This document shows, piece by piece, positions 1-7,527 of a stretch of DNA of 11,204 bases; positions within the stretch are counted from its first letter, which is position 1; the number at the start of each line of letters is the position of its first letter. Under the pieces are notes generated by a model. It was not told the DNA's origin. It saw only the letters and a program-made list of their open reading frames with translations, and did not search any database. Made by a program: the position numbers and the translations under genes. Source of the stretch: an uncultured Oscillospiraceae bacterium (GTDB lineage Bacteria; Bacillota; Clostridia; Oscillospirales; Oscillospiraceae); contig CAJOCV010000061.1 in NCBI GenBank assembly GCA_905233785.1, forward strand, positions 1 through 11,204, written 5' to 3'.

Positions 1-318
1 ATCGGCGAGCTGCACGGGGTGCGCTTCATCGAAAACGTCTTCGCCCCGGTGCTGGGCGGCAACGACTACCAGAACAAGGCCAATACCAAGACCTACGCCA
101 GCTACTTCTTCGGCAAGGACGCCTTCGGCATCATCGACCCCGAGGGCGGCGCGCTCGAAATGATCATCCATGACAAGGGCGAGATCGGCGGCCCGCTGAA
201 CCAGTTTTCCACCATCGGCTACAAGTTTGAGACCAACGGCGCGACCATCCTCTATCCCGAGCGTCTGCTGCGCGTGATGAGCTGCTCCAGCTTCTCCGCG
301 ACCGACGAAGTGAACTGA
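1..318 (+). CDS. Major capsid protein, N4-gp56 family, C-terminal part
   Basis: The reading frame is open from the first base, so this is the 3' end of a longer gene; the visible part is 105 residues. The stretch FFGKDAFGIID, then GGPLNQFSTIGYKF, then ATILYPERLLRV is the characteristic C-terminal pattern of N4-gp56-type major capsid proteins in clostridial prophages. The protein would form the icosahedral shell. An internal GTG at 19 is not a start, since the homologous pattern (IGELHGVRFIEN) begins before it. A terminator-like hairpin follows the stop, as expected for a gene needing far more product than its neighbours. Family assignment is from recognised sequence pattern and context. Confidence 0.8.
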   Translation: MGELHGVRFIENVFAPVLGGNDYQNKANTKTYASYFFGKDAFGIIDPEGGALEMIIHDKGEIGGPLNQFSTIGYKFETNGATILYPERLLRVMSCSSFSATDEVN

Positions 319-324
319 GAAAGC

Positions 325-358
325 AGGGGGCGGAGAAATAGACCCCTCCGCCCCTTTC
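325..358 (+). terminator. Terminator-like or attenuator hairpin after the capsid gene
   Basis: GGGGCGGAG (327-335) pairs perfectly with CTCCGCCCC (346-354) around a 10-nt loop and is followed by only TTTC, so termination should be partial. The right arm can instead fold with the next bases: CCCCT (351-355) with AGGGG (359-363). The two structures exclude each other. A leaky stop would let the capsid gene be made in excess while downstream genes are still transcribed. Confidence 0.55.
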
Positions 359-388
359 AGGGGAGGCATTTCGGAAAGGAGATTGGAA

Positions 389-601
389 ATGAACGAGAAT
401 CGCATCGAAGTCTCCGTCCCCAGAGGGGCGGAGCGGGAAGACCCCAACCTGTTCGTGGGCATCAACGGCATGAGCTATCTGCTGCCCAAGGGGAAAAAGT
501 CCAGCGTACCGGCCGAAGTGGCCTGGGAGATCGCACGCAGCGACCGTGCCCGCGACGCCCTGGATGTGACGATGGACAGCCTGCAGAGGGCACGGGCATG
601 A
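389..601 (+). CDS. Small phage head-region protein, 70 aa
   Basis: The protein is acidic and soluble, with no membrane segment. Its core, residues 20-50, reads NLFVGINGMSYLLPKGKK followed by VPAEVAWEIARS. This 'VGINGxxYLxPxGK...VPxxVAxxIxRS' arrangement recurs in small proteins encoded just after phage capsid genes, but I know no established function for it; a head-completion or connector role is plausible from position only. The ATG at 389 is chosen over the upstream in-frame TTG at 383 because AGGAG (377-381) lies 7 nt before it. The stop overlaps the next start as ATGA, suggesting translational coupling. Confidence 0.75.
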   Translation: MNENRIEVSVPRGAEREDPNLFVGINGMSYLLPKGKKSSVPAEVAWEIARSDRARDALDVTMDSLQRARA

Positions 602-963
602 CGGCGGGCGAGCTGATCGCGCAGGTAGACACGCTGCGCCCCAACCAGTATTCCGCGGCGCAGAAGCTGCAGTGGCTGCAGCGGCTCGACGGACAGATCC
701 GGCTGGAGCTGGAGGAGACACATATATCGGACAGCGAGGAGACGCCGCAGACAGCTTACACCGTGGAGAGCGAGCTGCGGGTGGCTTTTCCCTACGATAC
801 GGAGCTGTACACAGCCTATCTCTTCTGCCAGATCGACCTGCACAACGGCGAAATCGGCCGCTATAACCAGTCCCTCGCGCTGCTGGCCGCCGCCTGGCGG
901 CAGGTCGCCGACAGCATCAACCGCAAACGTATGCCGAAGGGCTGCGGTGGGTGGAAGATGTGA
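598..963 (+). CDS. Putative head-tail connector/adaptor protein, 121 aa
   Basis: A small soluble protein, mostly predicted helical. The centre (about residues 53-108) has the pattern AYTVESELRVAFPYDTELY, then a helix ending in NGEIGRYNQSLALLAAAW. Proteins of this size and helical make-up placed between the capsid and tail genes are usually head-tail adaptors that bridge portal and tail, as in P22 gp4-type systems. That role is inferred from position and size, not from a diagnostic motif. The start overlaps the upstream stop by ATGA, and the local ribosome binding site (gcagaggg) is weak, so expression probably depends on ribosomes finishing the 70-aa gene. The stop is followed by a GC-rich hairpin. 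Confidence 0.65.
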   Translation: MTAGELIAQVDTLRPNQYSAAQKLQWLQRLDGQIRLELEETHISDSEETPQTAYTVESELRVAFPYDTELYTAYLFCQIDLHNGEIGRYNQSLALLAAAWRQVADSINRKRMPKGCGGWKM

Positions 964-968
964 AAGAA

Positions 969-996
969 GCGGGAGGAGAAGCCCTCCGCCTCCCGC
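969..996 (+). promoter_or_regulatory. Perfect 8-bp hairpin before the hub gene
   Basis: GCGGGAGG (969-976) pairs with CCTCCCGC (989-996) around a 12-nt loop. No T-run follows, so it is not a classical terminator. The loop and right arm each contain CCTCC, which could pair with the AGGAG (1006-1010) of the next gene. It could be an mRNA stability or translation control element; that role is inferred. Confidence 0.4.
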
Positions 997-1017
997 AGAG
1001 CAGAAAGGAGTTGAGAT

Positions 1018-2769
1018 ATGCATTTTCCGGCATTGACCCCTTCACGCCAGACAAGGATCATCACCGACGTCTTTACAGGCTATGACCACCGCCCTCGCGT
1101 GCCGGACGGCGCCTTCTATGAAACCGAAAACCTGTCTTCCCGGCAGTATCCGCTGCTCTGCACAAGACCGCGGCGGGGCAAGGTGAAAACCTTGCAGAGC
1201 CCCGGCGGACTGCTCGGAAAGGACAGCCTGTGCTGGGTGGAGGAGGGGACGCTTTATGTAAACCATCTCGCCACACCGGTGACCAATCTGAGCGCCGGGG
1301 AAAAGCAGCTTGTGAGCATGGGAGCCTATGTGCTCATCTTCCCGGATAAACGCTACTACAACACAGAGGATCCATCGGATTTCGGCGCTATGGAAGCCGA
1401 TCTCACGGTGACAGGCGAGATCGGCTACCGTCTCTGTGACGGAGAGGGCGCGGAGCTCGGCGATCCCAGCGTGGGCGCGACAGAACCGGAGAGCCCTGTC
1501 AACGCGATGCTGTGGCTTGATACCTCCGGCGGCGCGAGAGTGCTGCGGCAATACTCCCAGGCGCAGCGGAGCTGGGTGGAGTTGGAGCGTGTCTATACCA
1601 AGCTGATCTTTCCGACACTCGGACAGGTGCCGGCGCTGTTTCGGCGCTTCGACGGCGTGGAGATCAGCGGCGCGGCGGAGGCGGATTTAAACGGCGAGAA
1701 AATCCTCTATGCCGTGGGCGGAGGGGAAAACGAAAGCGATTTTATTGTGCTTGTCGGGCTCATCGCGCAGGGCTTCAGCGCCCAGGGCAGCATCCGACTG
1801 CGGCGGAGACTGCCGGAGATGGACTTCGTTTGTGAGGCGCAAAACCGCCTCTGGGGCTGCCGCTACGGCAACGATGGGGAGCGAAACATCAATGAGATTT
1901 ACGCCTCGGCGCTGGGGGACTTCAAGAATTTCCGACAGTTCCTGGGACTCTCCACCGACTCCTGGACAGCCTCCGTCGGCTCGGACGGACAGTGGACCGG
2001 CGCGATCAACTACCTGGGGCGGCCAACCTTCTTCAAGGAAAACCGCATCCACCAGGTCAGCGTTTCCCCCACGGGCGGACACAGGCTGGACGAAACCGTG
2101 TGCCGCGGGGTACAGCAGGGCTGCCACAAGAGCCTGCAGGTGGTGGGCGAGAGCCTGTACTACAAGAGCAGGAGCGACGTATGCGTGTGGCAGGGAGGCT
2201 TTCCCCAGTCCGTCAGCGCGGCTTTGGGCGAGACGGCTTACGACAGCGCCGCAGGCGGCAGCGTGGACGGGCGCTATTATCTGTCCATGCGGGAGAGCGC
2301 GGGAGGGAATTGGAGCCTCTTTTGCTTCGATACCGAACGCGGACTTTGGTACCGGGAGGATGCGCTGCACGCGCGCTGCTTTGCGCAGGCGGGCGGAGAG
2401 CTGTACGCTGTGGACGCCGGGAACGATGCGCTGCTGGCAATGAAGGGCAGCGTCGGCGCAAGGGAAGCAAGCCTTCCCTGGATGGCGGAGACGGGGCTGC
2501 TCGATTACCAGACGCCGGACCGTAAATACGTCTCCCGCTATACGCTGACGCTGCGGATGGAGAGCGGTTCCAGACTCACAATCTGGCTGCGCTATGATTC
2601 GACGGGTGACTGGATCAAAAGCGGAGAGGTGGAGCTTTTCGGCAACGGCACGGTCTCGCTCCCAATCCGGCCGAGGCGCTGCGATCATCTGCAAATGCGC
2701 ATTCAGGGCGAGGGCGAGGCGAAAATCTGCGCGCTGAGCCGCATCCTGGAGACGGGCAGCGAGCTTTAG
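1018..2769 (+). CDS. Phage tail hub/DNA-stabilisation-like protein, 583 aa, beta-propeller-like
   Basis: A large soluble protein with short beta-rich repeats. The N-terminus has GAFYETENLSSRQYPLL (31-47), then LVSMGAYVLIFPDKRYYN (98-115). The centre has NRLWG (276-280) and IYASALGDFKNF (294-305), a blade-like motif seen in phage proteins of the P22 gp10 kind that plug the portal and hold packaged DNA. The C-terminal ~90 residues look like a separate beta domain, with LTLRMESGSRLTIWLRYDS in it. The start is supported by AGGAG (1006-1010) 7 nt before the ATG. It lies between connector and tail-fibre genes, as a hub or nozzle protein would. The specific role is inferred; that it is a virion structural protein is well supported. 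Confidence 0.7.
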   Translation: MHFPALTPSRQTRIITDVFTGYDHRPRVPDGAFYETENLSSRQYPLLCTRPRRGKVKTLQSPGGLLGKDSLCWVEEGTLYVNHLATPVTNLSAGEKQLVSMGAYVLIFPDKRYYNTEDPSDFGAMEADLTVTGEIGYRLCDGEGAELGDPSVGATEPESPVNAMLWLDTSGGARVLRQYSQAQRSWVELERVYTKLIFPTLGQVPALFRRFDGVEISGAAEADLNGEKILYAVGGGENESDFIVLVGLIAQGFSAQGSIRLRRRLPEMDFVCEAQNRLWGCRYGNDGERNINEIYASALGDFKNFRQFLGLSTDSWTASVGSDGQWTGAINYLGRPTFFKENRIHQVSVSPTGGHRLDETVCRGVQQGCHKSLQVVGESLYYKSRSDVCVWQGGFPQSVSAALGETAYDSAAGGSVDGRYYLSMRESAGGNWSLFCFDTERGLWYREDALHARCFAQAGGELYAVDAGNDALLAMKGSVGAREASLPWMAETGLLDYQTPDRKYVSRYTLTLRMESGSRLTIWLRYDSTGDWIKSGEVELFGNGTVSLPIRPRRCDHLQMRIQGEGEAKICALSRILETGSEL

Positions 2770-2778
2770 GAGGGAAAC

Positions 2779-3534
2779 ATGTACGAGTATCCACCGATTT
2801 TGACAGGCAGCGAGCAGCAGCAGCTCCAAGCCATCCGCGATTATCTGGTCAGGCTCGCGAGAAGCCTGGATGAGGCGGCGCTTGCCGCCGAACCGAAGAG
2901 CCCGCAGAGCACGGAACAAAAGGAGGAGAGCATCGCCGCCATCCGGCAGAATGCCGCCAATCTGCGCGCGCTGGTCGTGAAAACCGCCCAAGAGGCGGAG
3001 ACGGTTGCCCAGGAGCTTGGAGAGACGCGGCATGAGCTGGAGAGCAGTTACCTCGCCAAATCCGACTTCGGCGCGTATATGGAGCAGGCGCAGACAAGCT
3101 TCGCCGCCACGGCGCGCGGCGTGGTGGACAGCTACGATTTTCAGGCGCTCATCGACGCCGTTTCCGCACATTCGGCAGAGCTTGACAGCTATCTCACCTC
3201 GATCCGCGGCGAGATCCGGCGCGGTATCATCACCGATCCCGGCACCGGAGAGCAGGCGCTCGGGATTGCCATCGCGGAGAATCTGCAGTTTACCGGCGCG
3301 GTGCACCGAGAGGACGGGTTGGACTACTACGAGCTGGCGCCGGGGCAGACGCTCGGCCTGTATACCGCGACCGGCTGGCAATTCTGGGTCAACGGTTCCA
3401 AGCGCGGGTGGTTTGCCGCCGCCGACGGCAGCCTGCACGTCGTAAGCGAGGTCGTGGAGGATAAGCTTCAGATCGGCTCGGACTGGCTGCTCAGCGCCGT
3501 CGGCGGGCTGGGAATCAAGTATGTGGGAGGCTGA
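2779..3534 (+). CDS. Phage tail protein with N-terminal coiled coil, 251 aa
   Basis: Residues 10-30 and roughly 45-90 are rich in A, E, Q and K with heptad-like spacing, suggesting a trimeric coiled-coil stalk. The second half is beta-rich, with TLGLYTATGWQFWVNG (191-206), DGSLHVVSEVVEDKLQIGSDW (216-236) and a glycine-rich end, GGLGIKYVGG. This layout, helical stalk then beta tip, fits a tail-tip or fibre-base component that sits between hub and main fibre. No enzymatic motif is seen. AGGAGGG (2768-2774) overlaps the upstream stop and lies 4 nt before the ATG, so it is probably coupled to the hub gene. The next gene starts 2 nt after its stop. Confidence 0.65.
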   Translation: MYEYPPILTGSEQQQLQAIRDYLVRLARSLDEAALAAEPKSPQSTEQKEESIAAIRQNAANLRALVVKTAQEAETVAQELGETRHELESSYLAKSDFGAYMEQAQTSFAATARGVVDSYDFQALIDAVSAHSAELDSYLTSIRGEIRRGIITDPGTGEQALGIAIAENLQFTGAVHREDGLDYYELAPGQTLGLYTATGWQFWVNGSKRGWFAAADGSLHVVSEVVEDKLQIGSDWLLSAVGGLGIKYVGG

Positions 3535-3536
3535 GG

Positions 3537-5357
3537 ATGAACACAACGGCGACATGGTTTCGAAACAGCAGCGCAAGCCCATGGTCAGGACAGGTCGGCT
3601 ATGACGGCGGCGCGCTGGTTGGACGCTTTGCCTTCACCGCCGGCGCCGCCGGCGCGTCCGCAATCTCCTGGGTCTCCGCCACACTTCAACCCAGGGAGAG
3701 CACAAGCTGGTCGCAGAGCGAAAAGGCGGGGCACTTCCGCTGGGCTGTCACCGCCGACGCCGCGGCTTACATCGGCACCGTGTCCACCGGAGCGGGCTAC
3801 GGCGTCGGTTCGGATTGGGACGGCGACCCCGTGATGACGAGCGCAGGCAGCAAGAGCGTACAGCTTATGCCGAACACCACCTATTACCTCTGGGTTTTTC
3901 CGTCGGACAGCGCCTACAATCACTGGCTGATCACGGACATAAGCGTCACACTCTCCGGCGCTTACGGCAATCCGGCCAGCCCGGCAGCCGCGGGCGGAAC
4001 ATTCGGCAGCCCGGTCGGCATCACGCTCTCCGGCGGCAGCAGCGGCGCAAGCTACACGGTGACGGCCTCCTGCGCGGGCAGGACAGAGCTGCTTGAGACA
4101 AGAGGAACCGACACCTATCTGAGCTGGACGCCCGCAATTGCGGATTTTGCGCCGCTGCTGCCAAACACCGCCAGCGCCGCGGCCAGTATTACGGTGGAGA
4201 CCTTTTACGGCTCGGCAAGCATCGGTACACGCAGCGTCGGCATCACGCTGAGCCTGCGCGGGGAGGATGTTTCGCCGACCGTGAGCGACGGCTGGTACCG
4301 CCACGCGCCGTTCAACGAGGCAAAGGGCGGCGACATCGCAAGGTATATCGCCGGAATCAGCAGGGCGCGGGTCACCTTCGACGCGAGCAGGATCGCGACT
4401 CGCTACGGGGCGAGTATCGTTTCCTACAGCGTAAGCGGCGGCGGAGAGACAGCGGTCACCGCGCCATATCAGACCGCGATCCTCACGGCGGAGACCAGCG
4501 TCACGGTGACGGTCACCGATTCCCGGGGCTTTACGGCGAGCGAGAGCTTTTCCGTCGTGCCGTTCGGCTATGCCCCGCCGAGACTCGGACAGGTGAGCGT
4601 CTTCCGCTGCGGTCAAGGCGGAGACGCCGAAGAAGACGGGCGATACTGGGCCGCTCTGGCCACGGCGGTATACAGCAGCGTGGACGGACAGAACACCGCG
4701 GCGATCCGGCTCTATCTCAAGACAGCCGCGGGAAGCTACGGCAGCGCGGAACAGCTCCCGTCCGGCGTGAAGACGATCCTCGGACCCATCGACCCGGACA
4801 CAATCTACGACGTGAAAATCGAGATCAGCGATACGGTGGGCAATACCGGTACCGTCACGCGCCGCCTCGTGGGACGCAGCTGGACCATGCGCTTTCGCGC
4901 AAACGGACAGGGCGTCGCCTTCGGAATGTCCCCACAGGCGGATCGGCGGCTGGAGCTGCCGTCAGGCTGGGAAGTACGCATCGGGGACGAAAGGCTCGGA
5001 GCCTACGCGGTGGGCGATATTTTTATCACCACACGAAGCGGCGACCCCGCCCAACTGCTGGGCTACGGCACATGGACACAGATCAAGGACCGCTTCCTGC
5101 TCGCGGCCGGCGACGCCTATGCCCAGGGCAGCAGCGGCGGCGAGGCGGCGCACACATTGACCGTGCAGGAGATGCCAAGCCACGATCACCAGCTCGAATC
5201 GACCGGAGACGCGCAATTCGCATGGTCGTCTACAGGCTTGTGGGGCTGCTATTCCGTCAGCGGCTACAGCAAGCCGGTGTCAAGCACCGGCGGCGGACAG
5301 GCACACAACAATATGCCGCCGTATCTGGCGGTGTATATGTGGCTGAGAACAGCCTGA
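3537..5357 (+). CDS. Phage tail fibre with collar-type C-terminal tip, 606 aa
   Basis: The first ~450 residues are beta-sandwich-like and Ser/Thr/Gly/Ala-rich, ending in WTMRFRANGQGVAFGMSPQADRR-type sequence, which resembles siphovirus structural proteins of the DUF859 kind. From about residue 493 the protein reads GDIFITTRSGDPAQLLGYGTW, then DRFLLAAGD, then HxH at 549-551, then HNNMPPYLAVYMW (590-602). This is the C-terminal module of tail-collar and short-fibre tips. In T4 fibre proteins, HxH histidines bind metal and stabilise the trimer; the same role is inferred here. It probably recognises the host surface. GGGAGG (3525-3530) supports the start. Being the last large tail gene, it likely determines host range. 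Confidence 0.85.
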   Translation: MNTTATWFRNSSASPWSGQVGYDGGALVGRFAFTAGAAGASAISWVSATLQPRESTSWSQSEKAGHFRWAVTADAAAYIGTVSTGAGYGVGSDWDGDPVMTSAGSKSVQLMPNTTYYLWVFPSDSAYNHWLITDISVTLSGAYGNPASPAAAGGTFGSPVGITLSGGSSGASYTVTASCAGRTELLETRGTDTYLSWTPAIADFAPLLPNTASAAASITVETFYGSASIGTRSVGITLSLRGEDVSPTVSDGWYRHAPFNEAKGGDIARYIAGISRARVTFDASRIATRYGASIVSYSVSGGGETAVTAPYQTAILTAETSVTVTVTDSRGFTASESFSVVPFGYAPPRLGQVSVFRCGQGGDAEEDGRYWAALATAVYSSVDGQNTAAIRLYLKTAAGSYGSAEQLPSGVKTILGPIDPDTIYDVKIEISDTVGNTGTVTRRLVGRSWTMRFRANGQGVAFGMSPQADRRLELPSGWEVRIGDERLGAYAVGDIFITTRSGDPAQLLGYGTWTQIKDRFLLAAGDAYAQGSSGGEAAHTLTVQEMPSHDHQLESTGDAQFAWSSTGLWGCYSVSGYSKPVSSTGGGQAHNNMPPYLAVYMWLRTA

Positions 5358-5479
5358 AGCGAGGAAAAACCCCGCCATTTGTTTGCCGTCCGCGGTGAAA
5401 AATCAGAGGCGTTCCCTTTCCGCTCCCCGGTGGGCGGGGACAGACGGATGGATTGCGCCGCAGTGTAAAAGGAGGAAGT
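5358..5479. other. Spacer between fibre and 254-aa gene, with long-range inverted repeat
   Basis: This is the longest gap in the phage operon (122 bp). CCCCGCC (5370-5376) can pair with GGCGGGG (5433-5439) across a 56-nt loop with weak inner pairing. No T-run or convincing promoter follows. A strong ribosome binding site (aaaggagg, 5468-5475) ends the spacer. Confidence 0.35.
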
Positions 5480-6244
5480 ATGGAAAAGGTTCAGACAGGC
5501 AGCGAGCTCGATCGGGAGCTCGAAGCGCTGTATCAGGCGCTGATGGGAAGACAGAGCTTTCTCTATCATGCCGCAGACGATCCCCTGTACCGCAGCTATG
5601 CCGACCGCTATGTGCAAGATGGCAGGCTCGCCATGCGCGACAGCATGGGCGCAGCCGCCGCACTGACCGGCGGCTATGGCTCCAGCTACGCACAGACGGT
5701 GGGACAGCAGCAGTTCGACGAGTATCTGCGAAAGCTCAGTGAGGCGCTGCCTGAACTCTATGGGATGGCTTATCAGCAGTATCTCGATGAGGGAGACACC
5801 CTGCGCGGTCAGTATGACCTGGCTTATCAGCGGCTCGAAGGACAACGGGCGCAGGAGGCCGCCGCACAGGCAGCGGAGTACCAGCGCCAGCGCGACGCCC
5901 TTGCCGACGAGCGCTATCGGCAGGAGCAGGAGGCAAAGGCCGCTCAGCAGAGTTATAAACAGCAACAGGACAGCTACCAGAATCTGGTCAAGCTGATCTC
6001 GGCTTCCGGTTACAGCCCCAGCGACGCGGAGTTGACCGCCGCGGGGCTGAGCCGCGCCTCCGCCGAGGCGCTGCGCAGAGAGTTCGAGCGCACGAGGCAG
6101 CCGGTGGTCAGGACGGTCTATTACCGGACGGAGAGCCCCGATTCCAGCAGCACGCGCAAGAGCAGCGGCAGCAGCACCGTTACGGGACGAAGCGGCAGCA
6201 GCTCGTCCTCGGGCACCTACAAGAGCGGACTGAGCCAGCGCTGA
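5480..6244 (+). CDS. Conserved phage protein of unknown function, 254 aa, Gln-rich helical
   Basis: I recognise the pattern but not a proven function. The N-terminal half has DPLYRSYADRYVQDG (34-48), MGAAAALTGGYGSSYAQTVG (56-75) and LPELYGMAYQQYLDEGD (90-106). A long Gln/Ala/Glu/Arg helix, probably coiled coil, runs from about 107 to 170. The last 35 residues are a low-complexity Ser/Thr/Gly tail with basic residues. There is no signal peptide or membrane segment. The gene sits between fibre and lysis genes in a phage without a visible tape measure, so a virion-internal or DNA-ejection protein is a reasonable guess. The ATG at 5480 is preceded by AGGAGG; an upstream in-frame start at 5453 lacks one. 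Confidence 0.65.
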   Translation: MEKVQTGSELDRELEALYQALMGRQSFLYHAADDPLYRSYADRYVQDGRLAMRDSMGAAAALTGGYGSSYAQTVGQQQFDEYLRKLSEALPELYGMAYQQYLDEGDTLRGQYDLAYQRLEGQRAQEAAAQAAEYQRQRDALADERYRQEQEAKAAQQSYKQQQDSYQNLVKLISASGYSPSDAELTAAGLSRASAEALRREFERTRQPVVRTVYYRTESPDSSSTRKSSGSSTVTGRSGSSSSSGTYKSGLSQR

Positions 6245-6254
6245 GGTGACAGAC

Positions 6255-7055
6255 ATGACGGAAAACGAACTGAGAGAAAAGGTATGCGCCGCGGCGCGTG
6301 AATGGCTTGGCCGCCGGGAGAGCAACGGAAGCCATCGGGAAATCATCGACGTTTACAACAGCATCCGTCCTCTGCCGCGGGGTTATCGCATGACATATCA
6401 AGACCCCTGGTGCGCGGCCTTCGTCTCCGCGGTGGGGAAGAAGGCCGGGCTGGAGACGATCCTCTTCGCCGAGTGTGCGTGCGACCCGATGATCGCGCTC
6501 TATCAGAAGGCAGGACGCTTTGAAGAGCGGGATTTCGCCGTACCTCGCCCGGGCGATGTGATCTTTTACGACTGGGAGGATGCCGGCGCCGGAGATTGCC
6601 GGGGCTCGAGCGACCATGTGGGGCTCGTGCTCGGTGTGGACGGAGACCGGATCCGGGTCATCGAGGGCAACAAGTCCGACGCGGTGGGGCTGCGGGAGCT
6701 GCACATTGACGGGCGGTTCATCCGCGGCTACGGCAAGCCCGATTATCTTGGGCTTGCCGACGCGCCGGAACGTCGGGAGCGGGAGAACGAACGCGAGGAA
6801 AGCCCGCTGTGCCCCGCGGAGGAGAAACGCTGTACGCTGACTCTGCCGTATCTGCGGCAGGGCGATACGGGCGAATGCGTCCGGTCGCTGCAGGCGCTGC
6901 TGATCGGACGCGGCTATCGCTGCGGCCCCTGGGGCGCGGACGGAGACTTCGGCCCGGCAACCTACGGCGCGCTCTACCGCTTCCAAAGGGCGCGGCAGAT
7001 TGAAATCGACGGCGTCGCCGGGCCGGATACCTGGCAGAAGCTGCTTCTGGGATGA
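6255..7055 (+). CDS. Phage endolysin: CHAP amidase/endopeptidase plus peptidoglycan-binding domain, 266 aa
   Basis: This enzyme cuts host peptidoglycan for release of phage. Residues ~10-155 form a CHAP (NlpC/P60-like) domain: catalytic Cys53 lies in DPWCAAFVSAV, the conserved PGDVIFYDW at 99-107, catalytic His121 in SDHVGLVLGV, and the partner strand IRVIEGN at 133-139. A charged linker (about 160-185) leads to a C-terminal peptidoglycan-binding domain of the PF01471 type, with LRQGDTGECVRSLQALL, DGDFGPATYGALYRFQ and IDGVAGPDTWQKLL. No signal peptide is seen, so export needs the holin encoded next. The ATG at 6255 is preferred over GTG at 6246, because that GTG is inside the GAGGTGA ribosome binding site (6243-6249). 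Confidence 0.9.
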   Translation: MTENELREKVCAAAREWLGRRESNGSHREIIDVYNSIRPLPRGYRMTYQDPWCAAFVSAVGKKAGLETILFAECACDPMIALYQKAGRFEERDFAVPRPGDVIFYDWEDAGAGDCRGSSDHVGLVLGVDGDRIRVIEGNKSDAVGLRELHIDGRFIRGYGKPDYLGLADAPERRERENEREESPLCPAEEKRCTLTLPYLRQGDTGECVRSLQALLIGRGYRCGPWGADGDFGPATYGALYRFQRARQIEIDGVAGPDTWQKLLLG

Positions 7056-7070
7056 AAGGAGAAAGGATAG

Positions 7071-7493
7071 ATGAAAGATACGATTTTGACGATCGTCGGA
7101 ATCCTTGGCGCTGTTGCCGCCCATCTTTTCGGCGGCTGGGACGCCGCGATGGGGACACTGCTTCTTGCGATGGGCATTGATTTTCTGTCCGGCCTTGTTG
7201 TTGCCGGCGTCTTCCATGTCTCCCCCAAGAGTAAGGGCGGCGCGCTGGAGAGCAAGGCCGCCGGAAAAGGACTGATCCGCAAGGGCATGGCGCTGCTGGT
7301 GGTGCTGATCGGCGCAAGGCTGGATCTGATGCTCGGCACGGATTACATCCGGGATGGAATTGTGATCGCCTTTGTGGTCGAAGAGCTCTTGAGCATCGTG
7401 GAGAACATGGGGCTCATGGGCGTGCCTTTTCCCGCGCCGATCATGAACGCGATCGAAATGCTCAAGGATAAGGCAGACGGGAACAAAAGCTGA
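7071..7493 (+). CDS. Phage holin, Bacteriophage_holin_4 family, 140 aa
   Basis: This membrane protein oligomerises in the cytoplasmic membrane and lets the endolysin reach the wall. Hydrophobic segments lie at about residues 4-20, 24-46, 70-88 and 94-110, giving a multi-spanning protein. The conserved holin_4 features are present: GIDFLSGLVVAG (35-46), a cytoplasmic KSKGG...SKAAGKGLIRKG basic stretch, and EELLSIVENMGLMGVPFP (104-121). Length matches the family. Two purine-rich sites (AGGAG 7057-7061 and AGGA 7064-7067) precede the start. Lysin precedes holin here, the reverse of many phages. No terminator is evident after the stop, so late transcripts should run into plsC. Confidence 0.9.
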   Translation: MKDTILTIVGILGAVAAHLFGGWDAAMGTLLLAMGIDFLSGLVVAGVFHVSPKSKGGALESKAAGKGLIRKGMALLVVLIGARLDLMLGTDYIRDGIVIAFVVEELLSIVENMGLMGVPFPAPIMNAIEMLKDKADGNKS

Positions 7494-7498
7494 AACGC

Positions 7499-7527
7499 TT
7501 GCTTTTTCAGTAATAGTAAGCTAAAAT
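7499..7527 (+). promoter_or_regulatory. Sigma-A type promoter for plsC-fabG
   Basis: TTGCTT (7499-7504) and TAAAAT (7522-7527) are separated by 17 nt, the optimal spacing. Transcription would start near 7533-7535, about 26 nt before the plsC start codon and inside the left arm of the inverted repeat described next. It lies immediately after the holin stop, which supports placing the prophage/host boundary here. Confidence 0.55.

Larger units (their letters stand above)
1..7493 (+). mobile_element. Prophage late region (capsid, tail and lysis genes), left end outside window
   Basis: Nine consecutive same-strand genes encode virion and lysis proteins, running from the end of a major capsid gene through connector, hub and fibre genes to endolysin and holin. 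Gaps are short or overlapping apart from three hairpin-bearing spacers. No integrase, repressor, portal or terminase gene is visible, so those would lie to the left. The right boundary is placed at the holin stop, because the next genes are lipid-metabolism genes with their own promoter; no matching attachment repeat could be seen at this edge. The order capsid, small head genes, hub, fibre, lysis without a tape measure resembles podovirus-type organisation. The phage identity is certain; the exact right edge is inferred. Confidence 0.85.

Noticed and set aside
1687..3582. A 631-codon open frame on the minus strand opposite the hub and tail genes.
   Set aside because: It is antisense to two well-supported phage genes with good ribosome binding sites, has an arbitrary Arg/Ala/Leu-rich composition with no recognisable domain, and reflects the high G+C content.
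3585..4616. A 343-codon minus-strand frame inside the tail-fibre gene.
   Set aside because: The + strand frame encodes a recognisable fibre with a collar tip; the antisense frame has no motif or ribosome binding site that I can support.
6246..6254. GTG at 6246 as the endolysin start.
   Set aside because: This GTG is part of the GAGGTGA ribosome binding site; the ATG at 6255 has correct spacing to it.
5264..6346. A 360-codon minus-strand frame opposite the fibre end and the 254-aa gene.
   Set aside because: It crosses two real genes and a spacer, has no recognisable domain, and its composition is that of a reverse-complement shadow.
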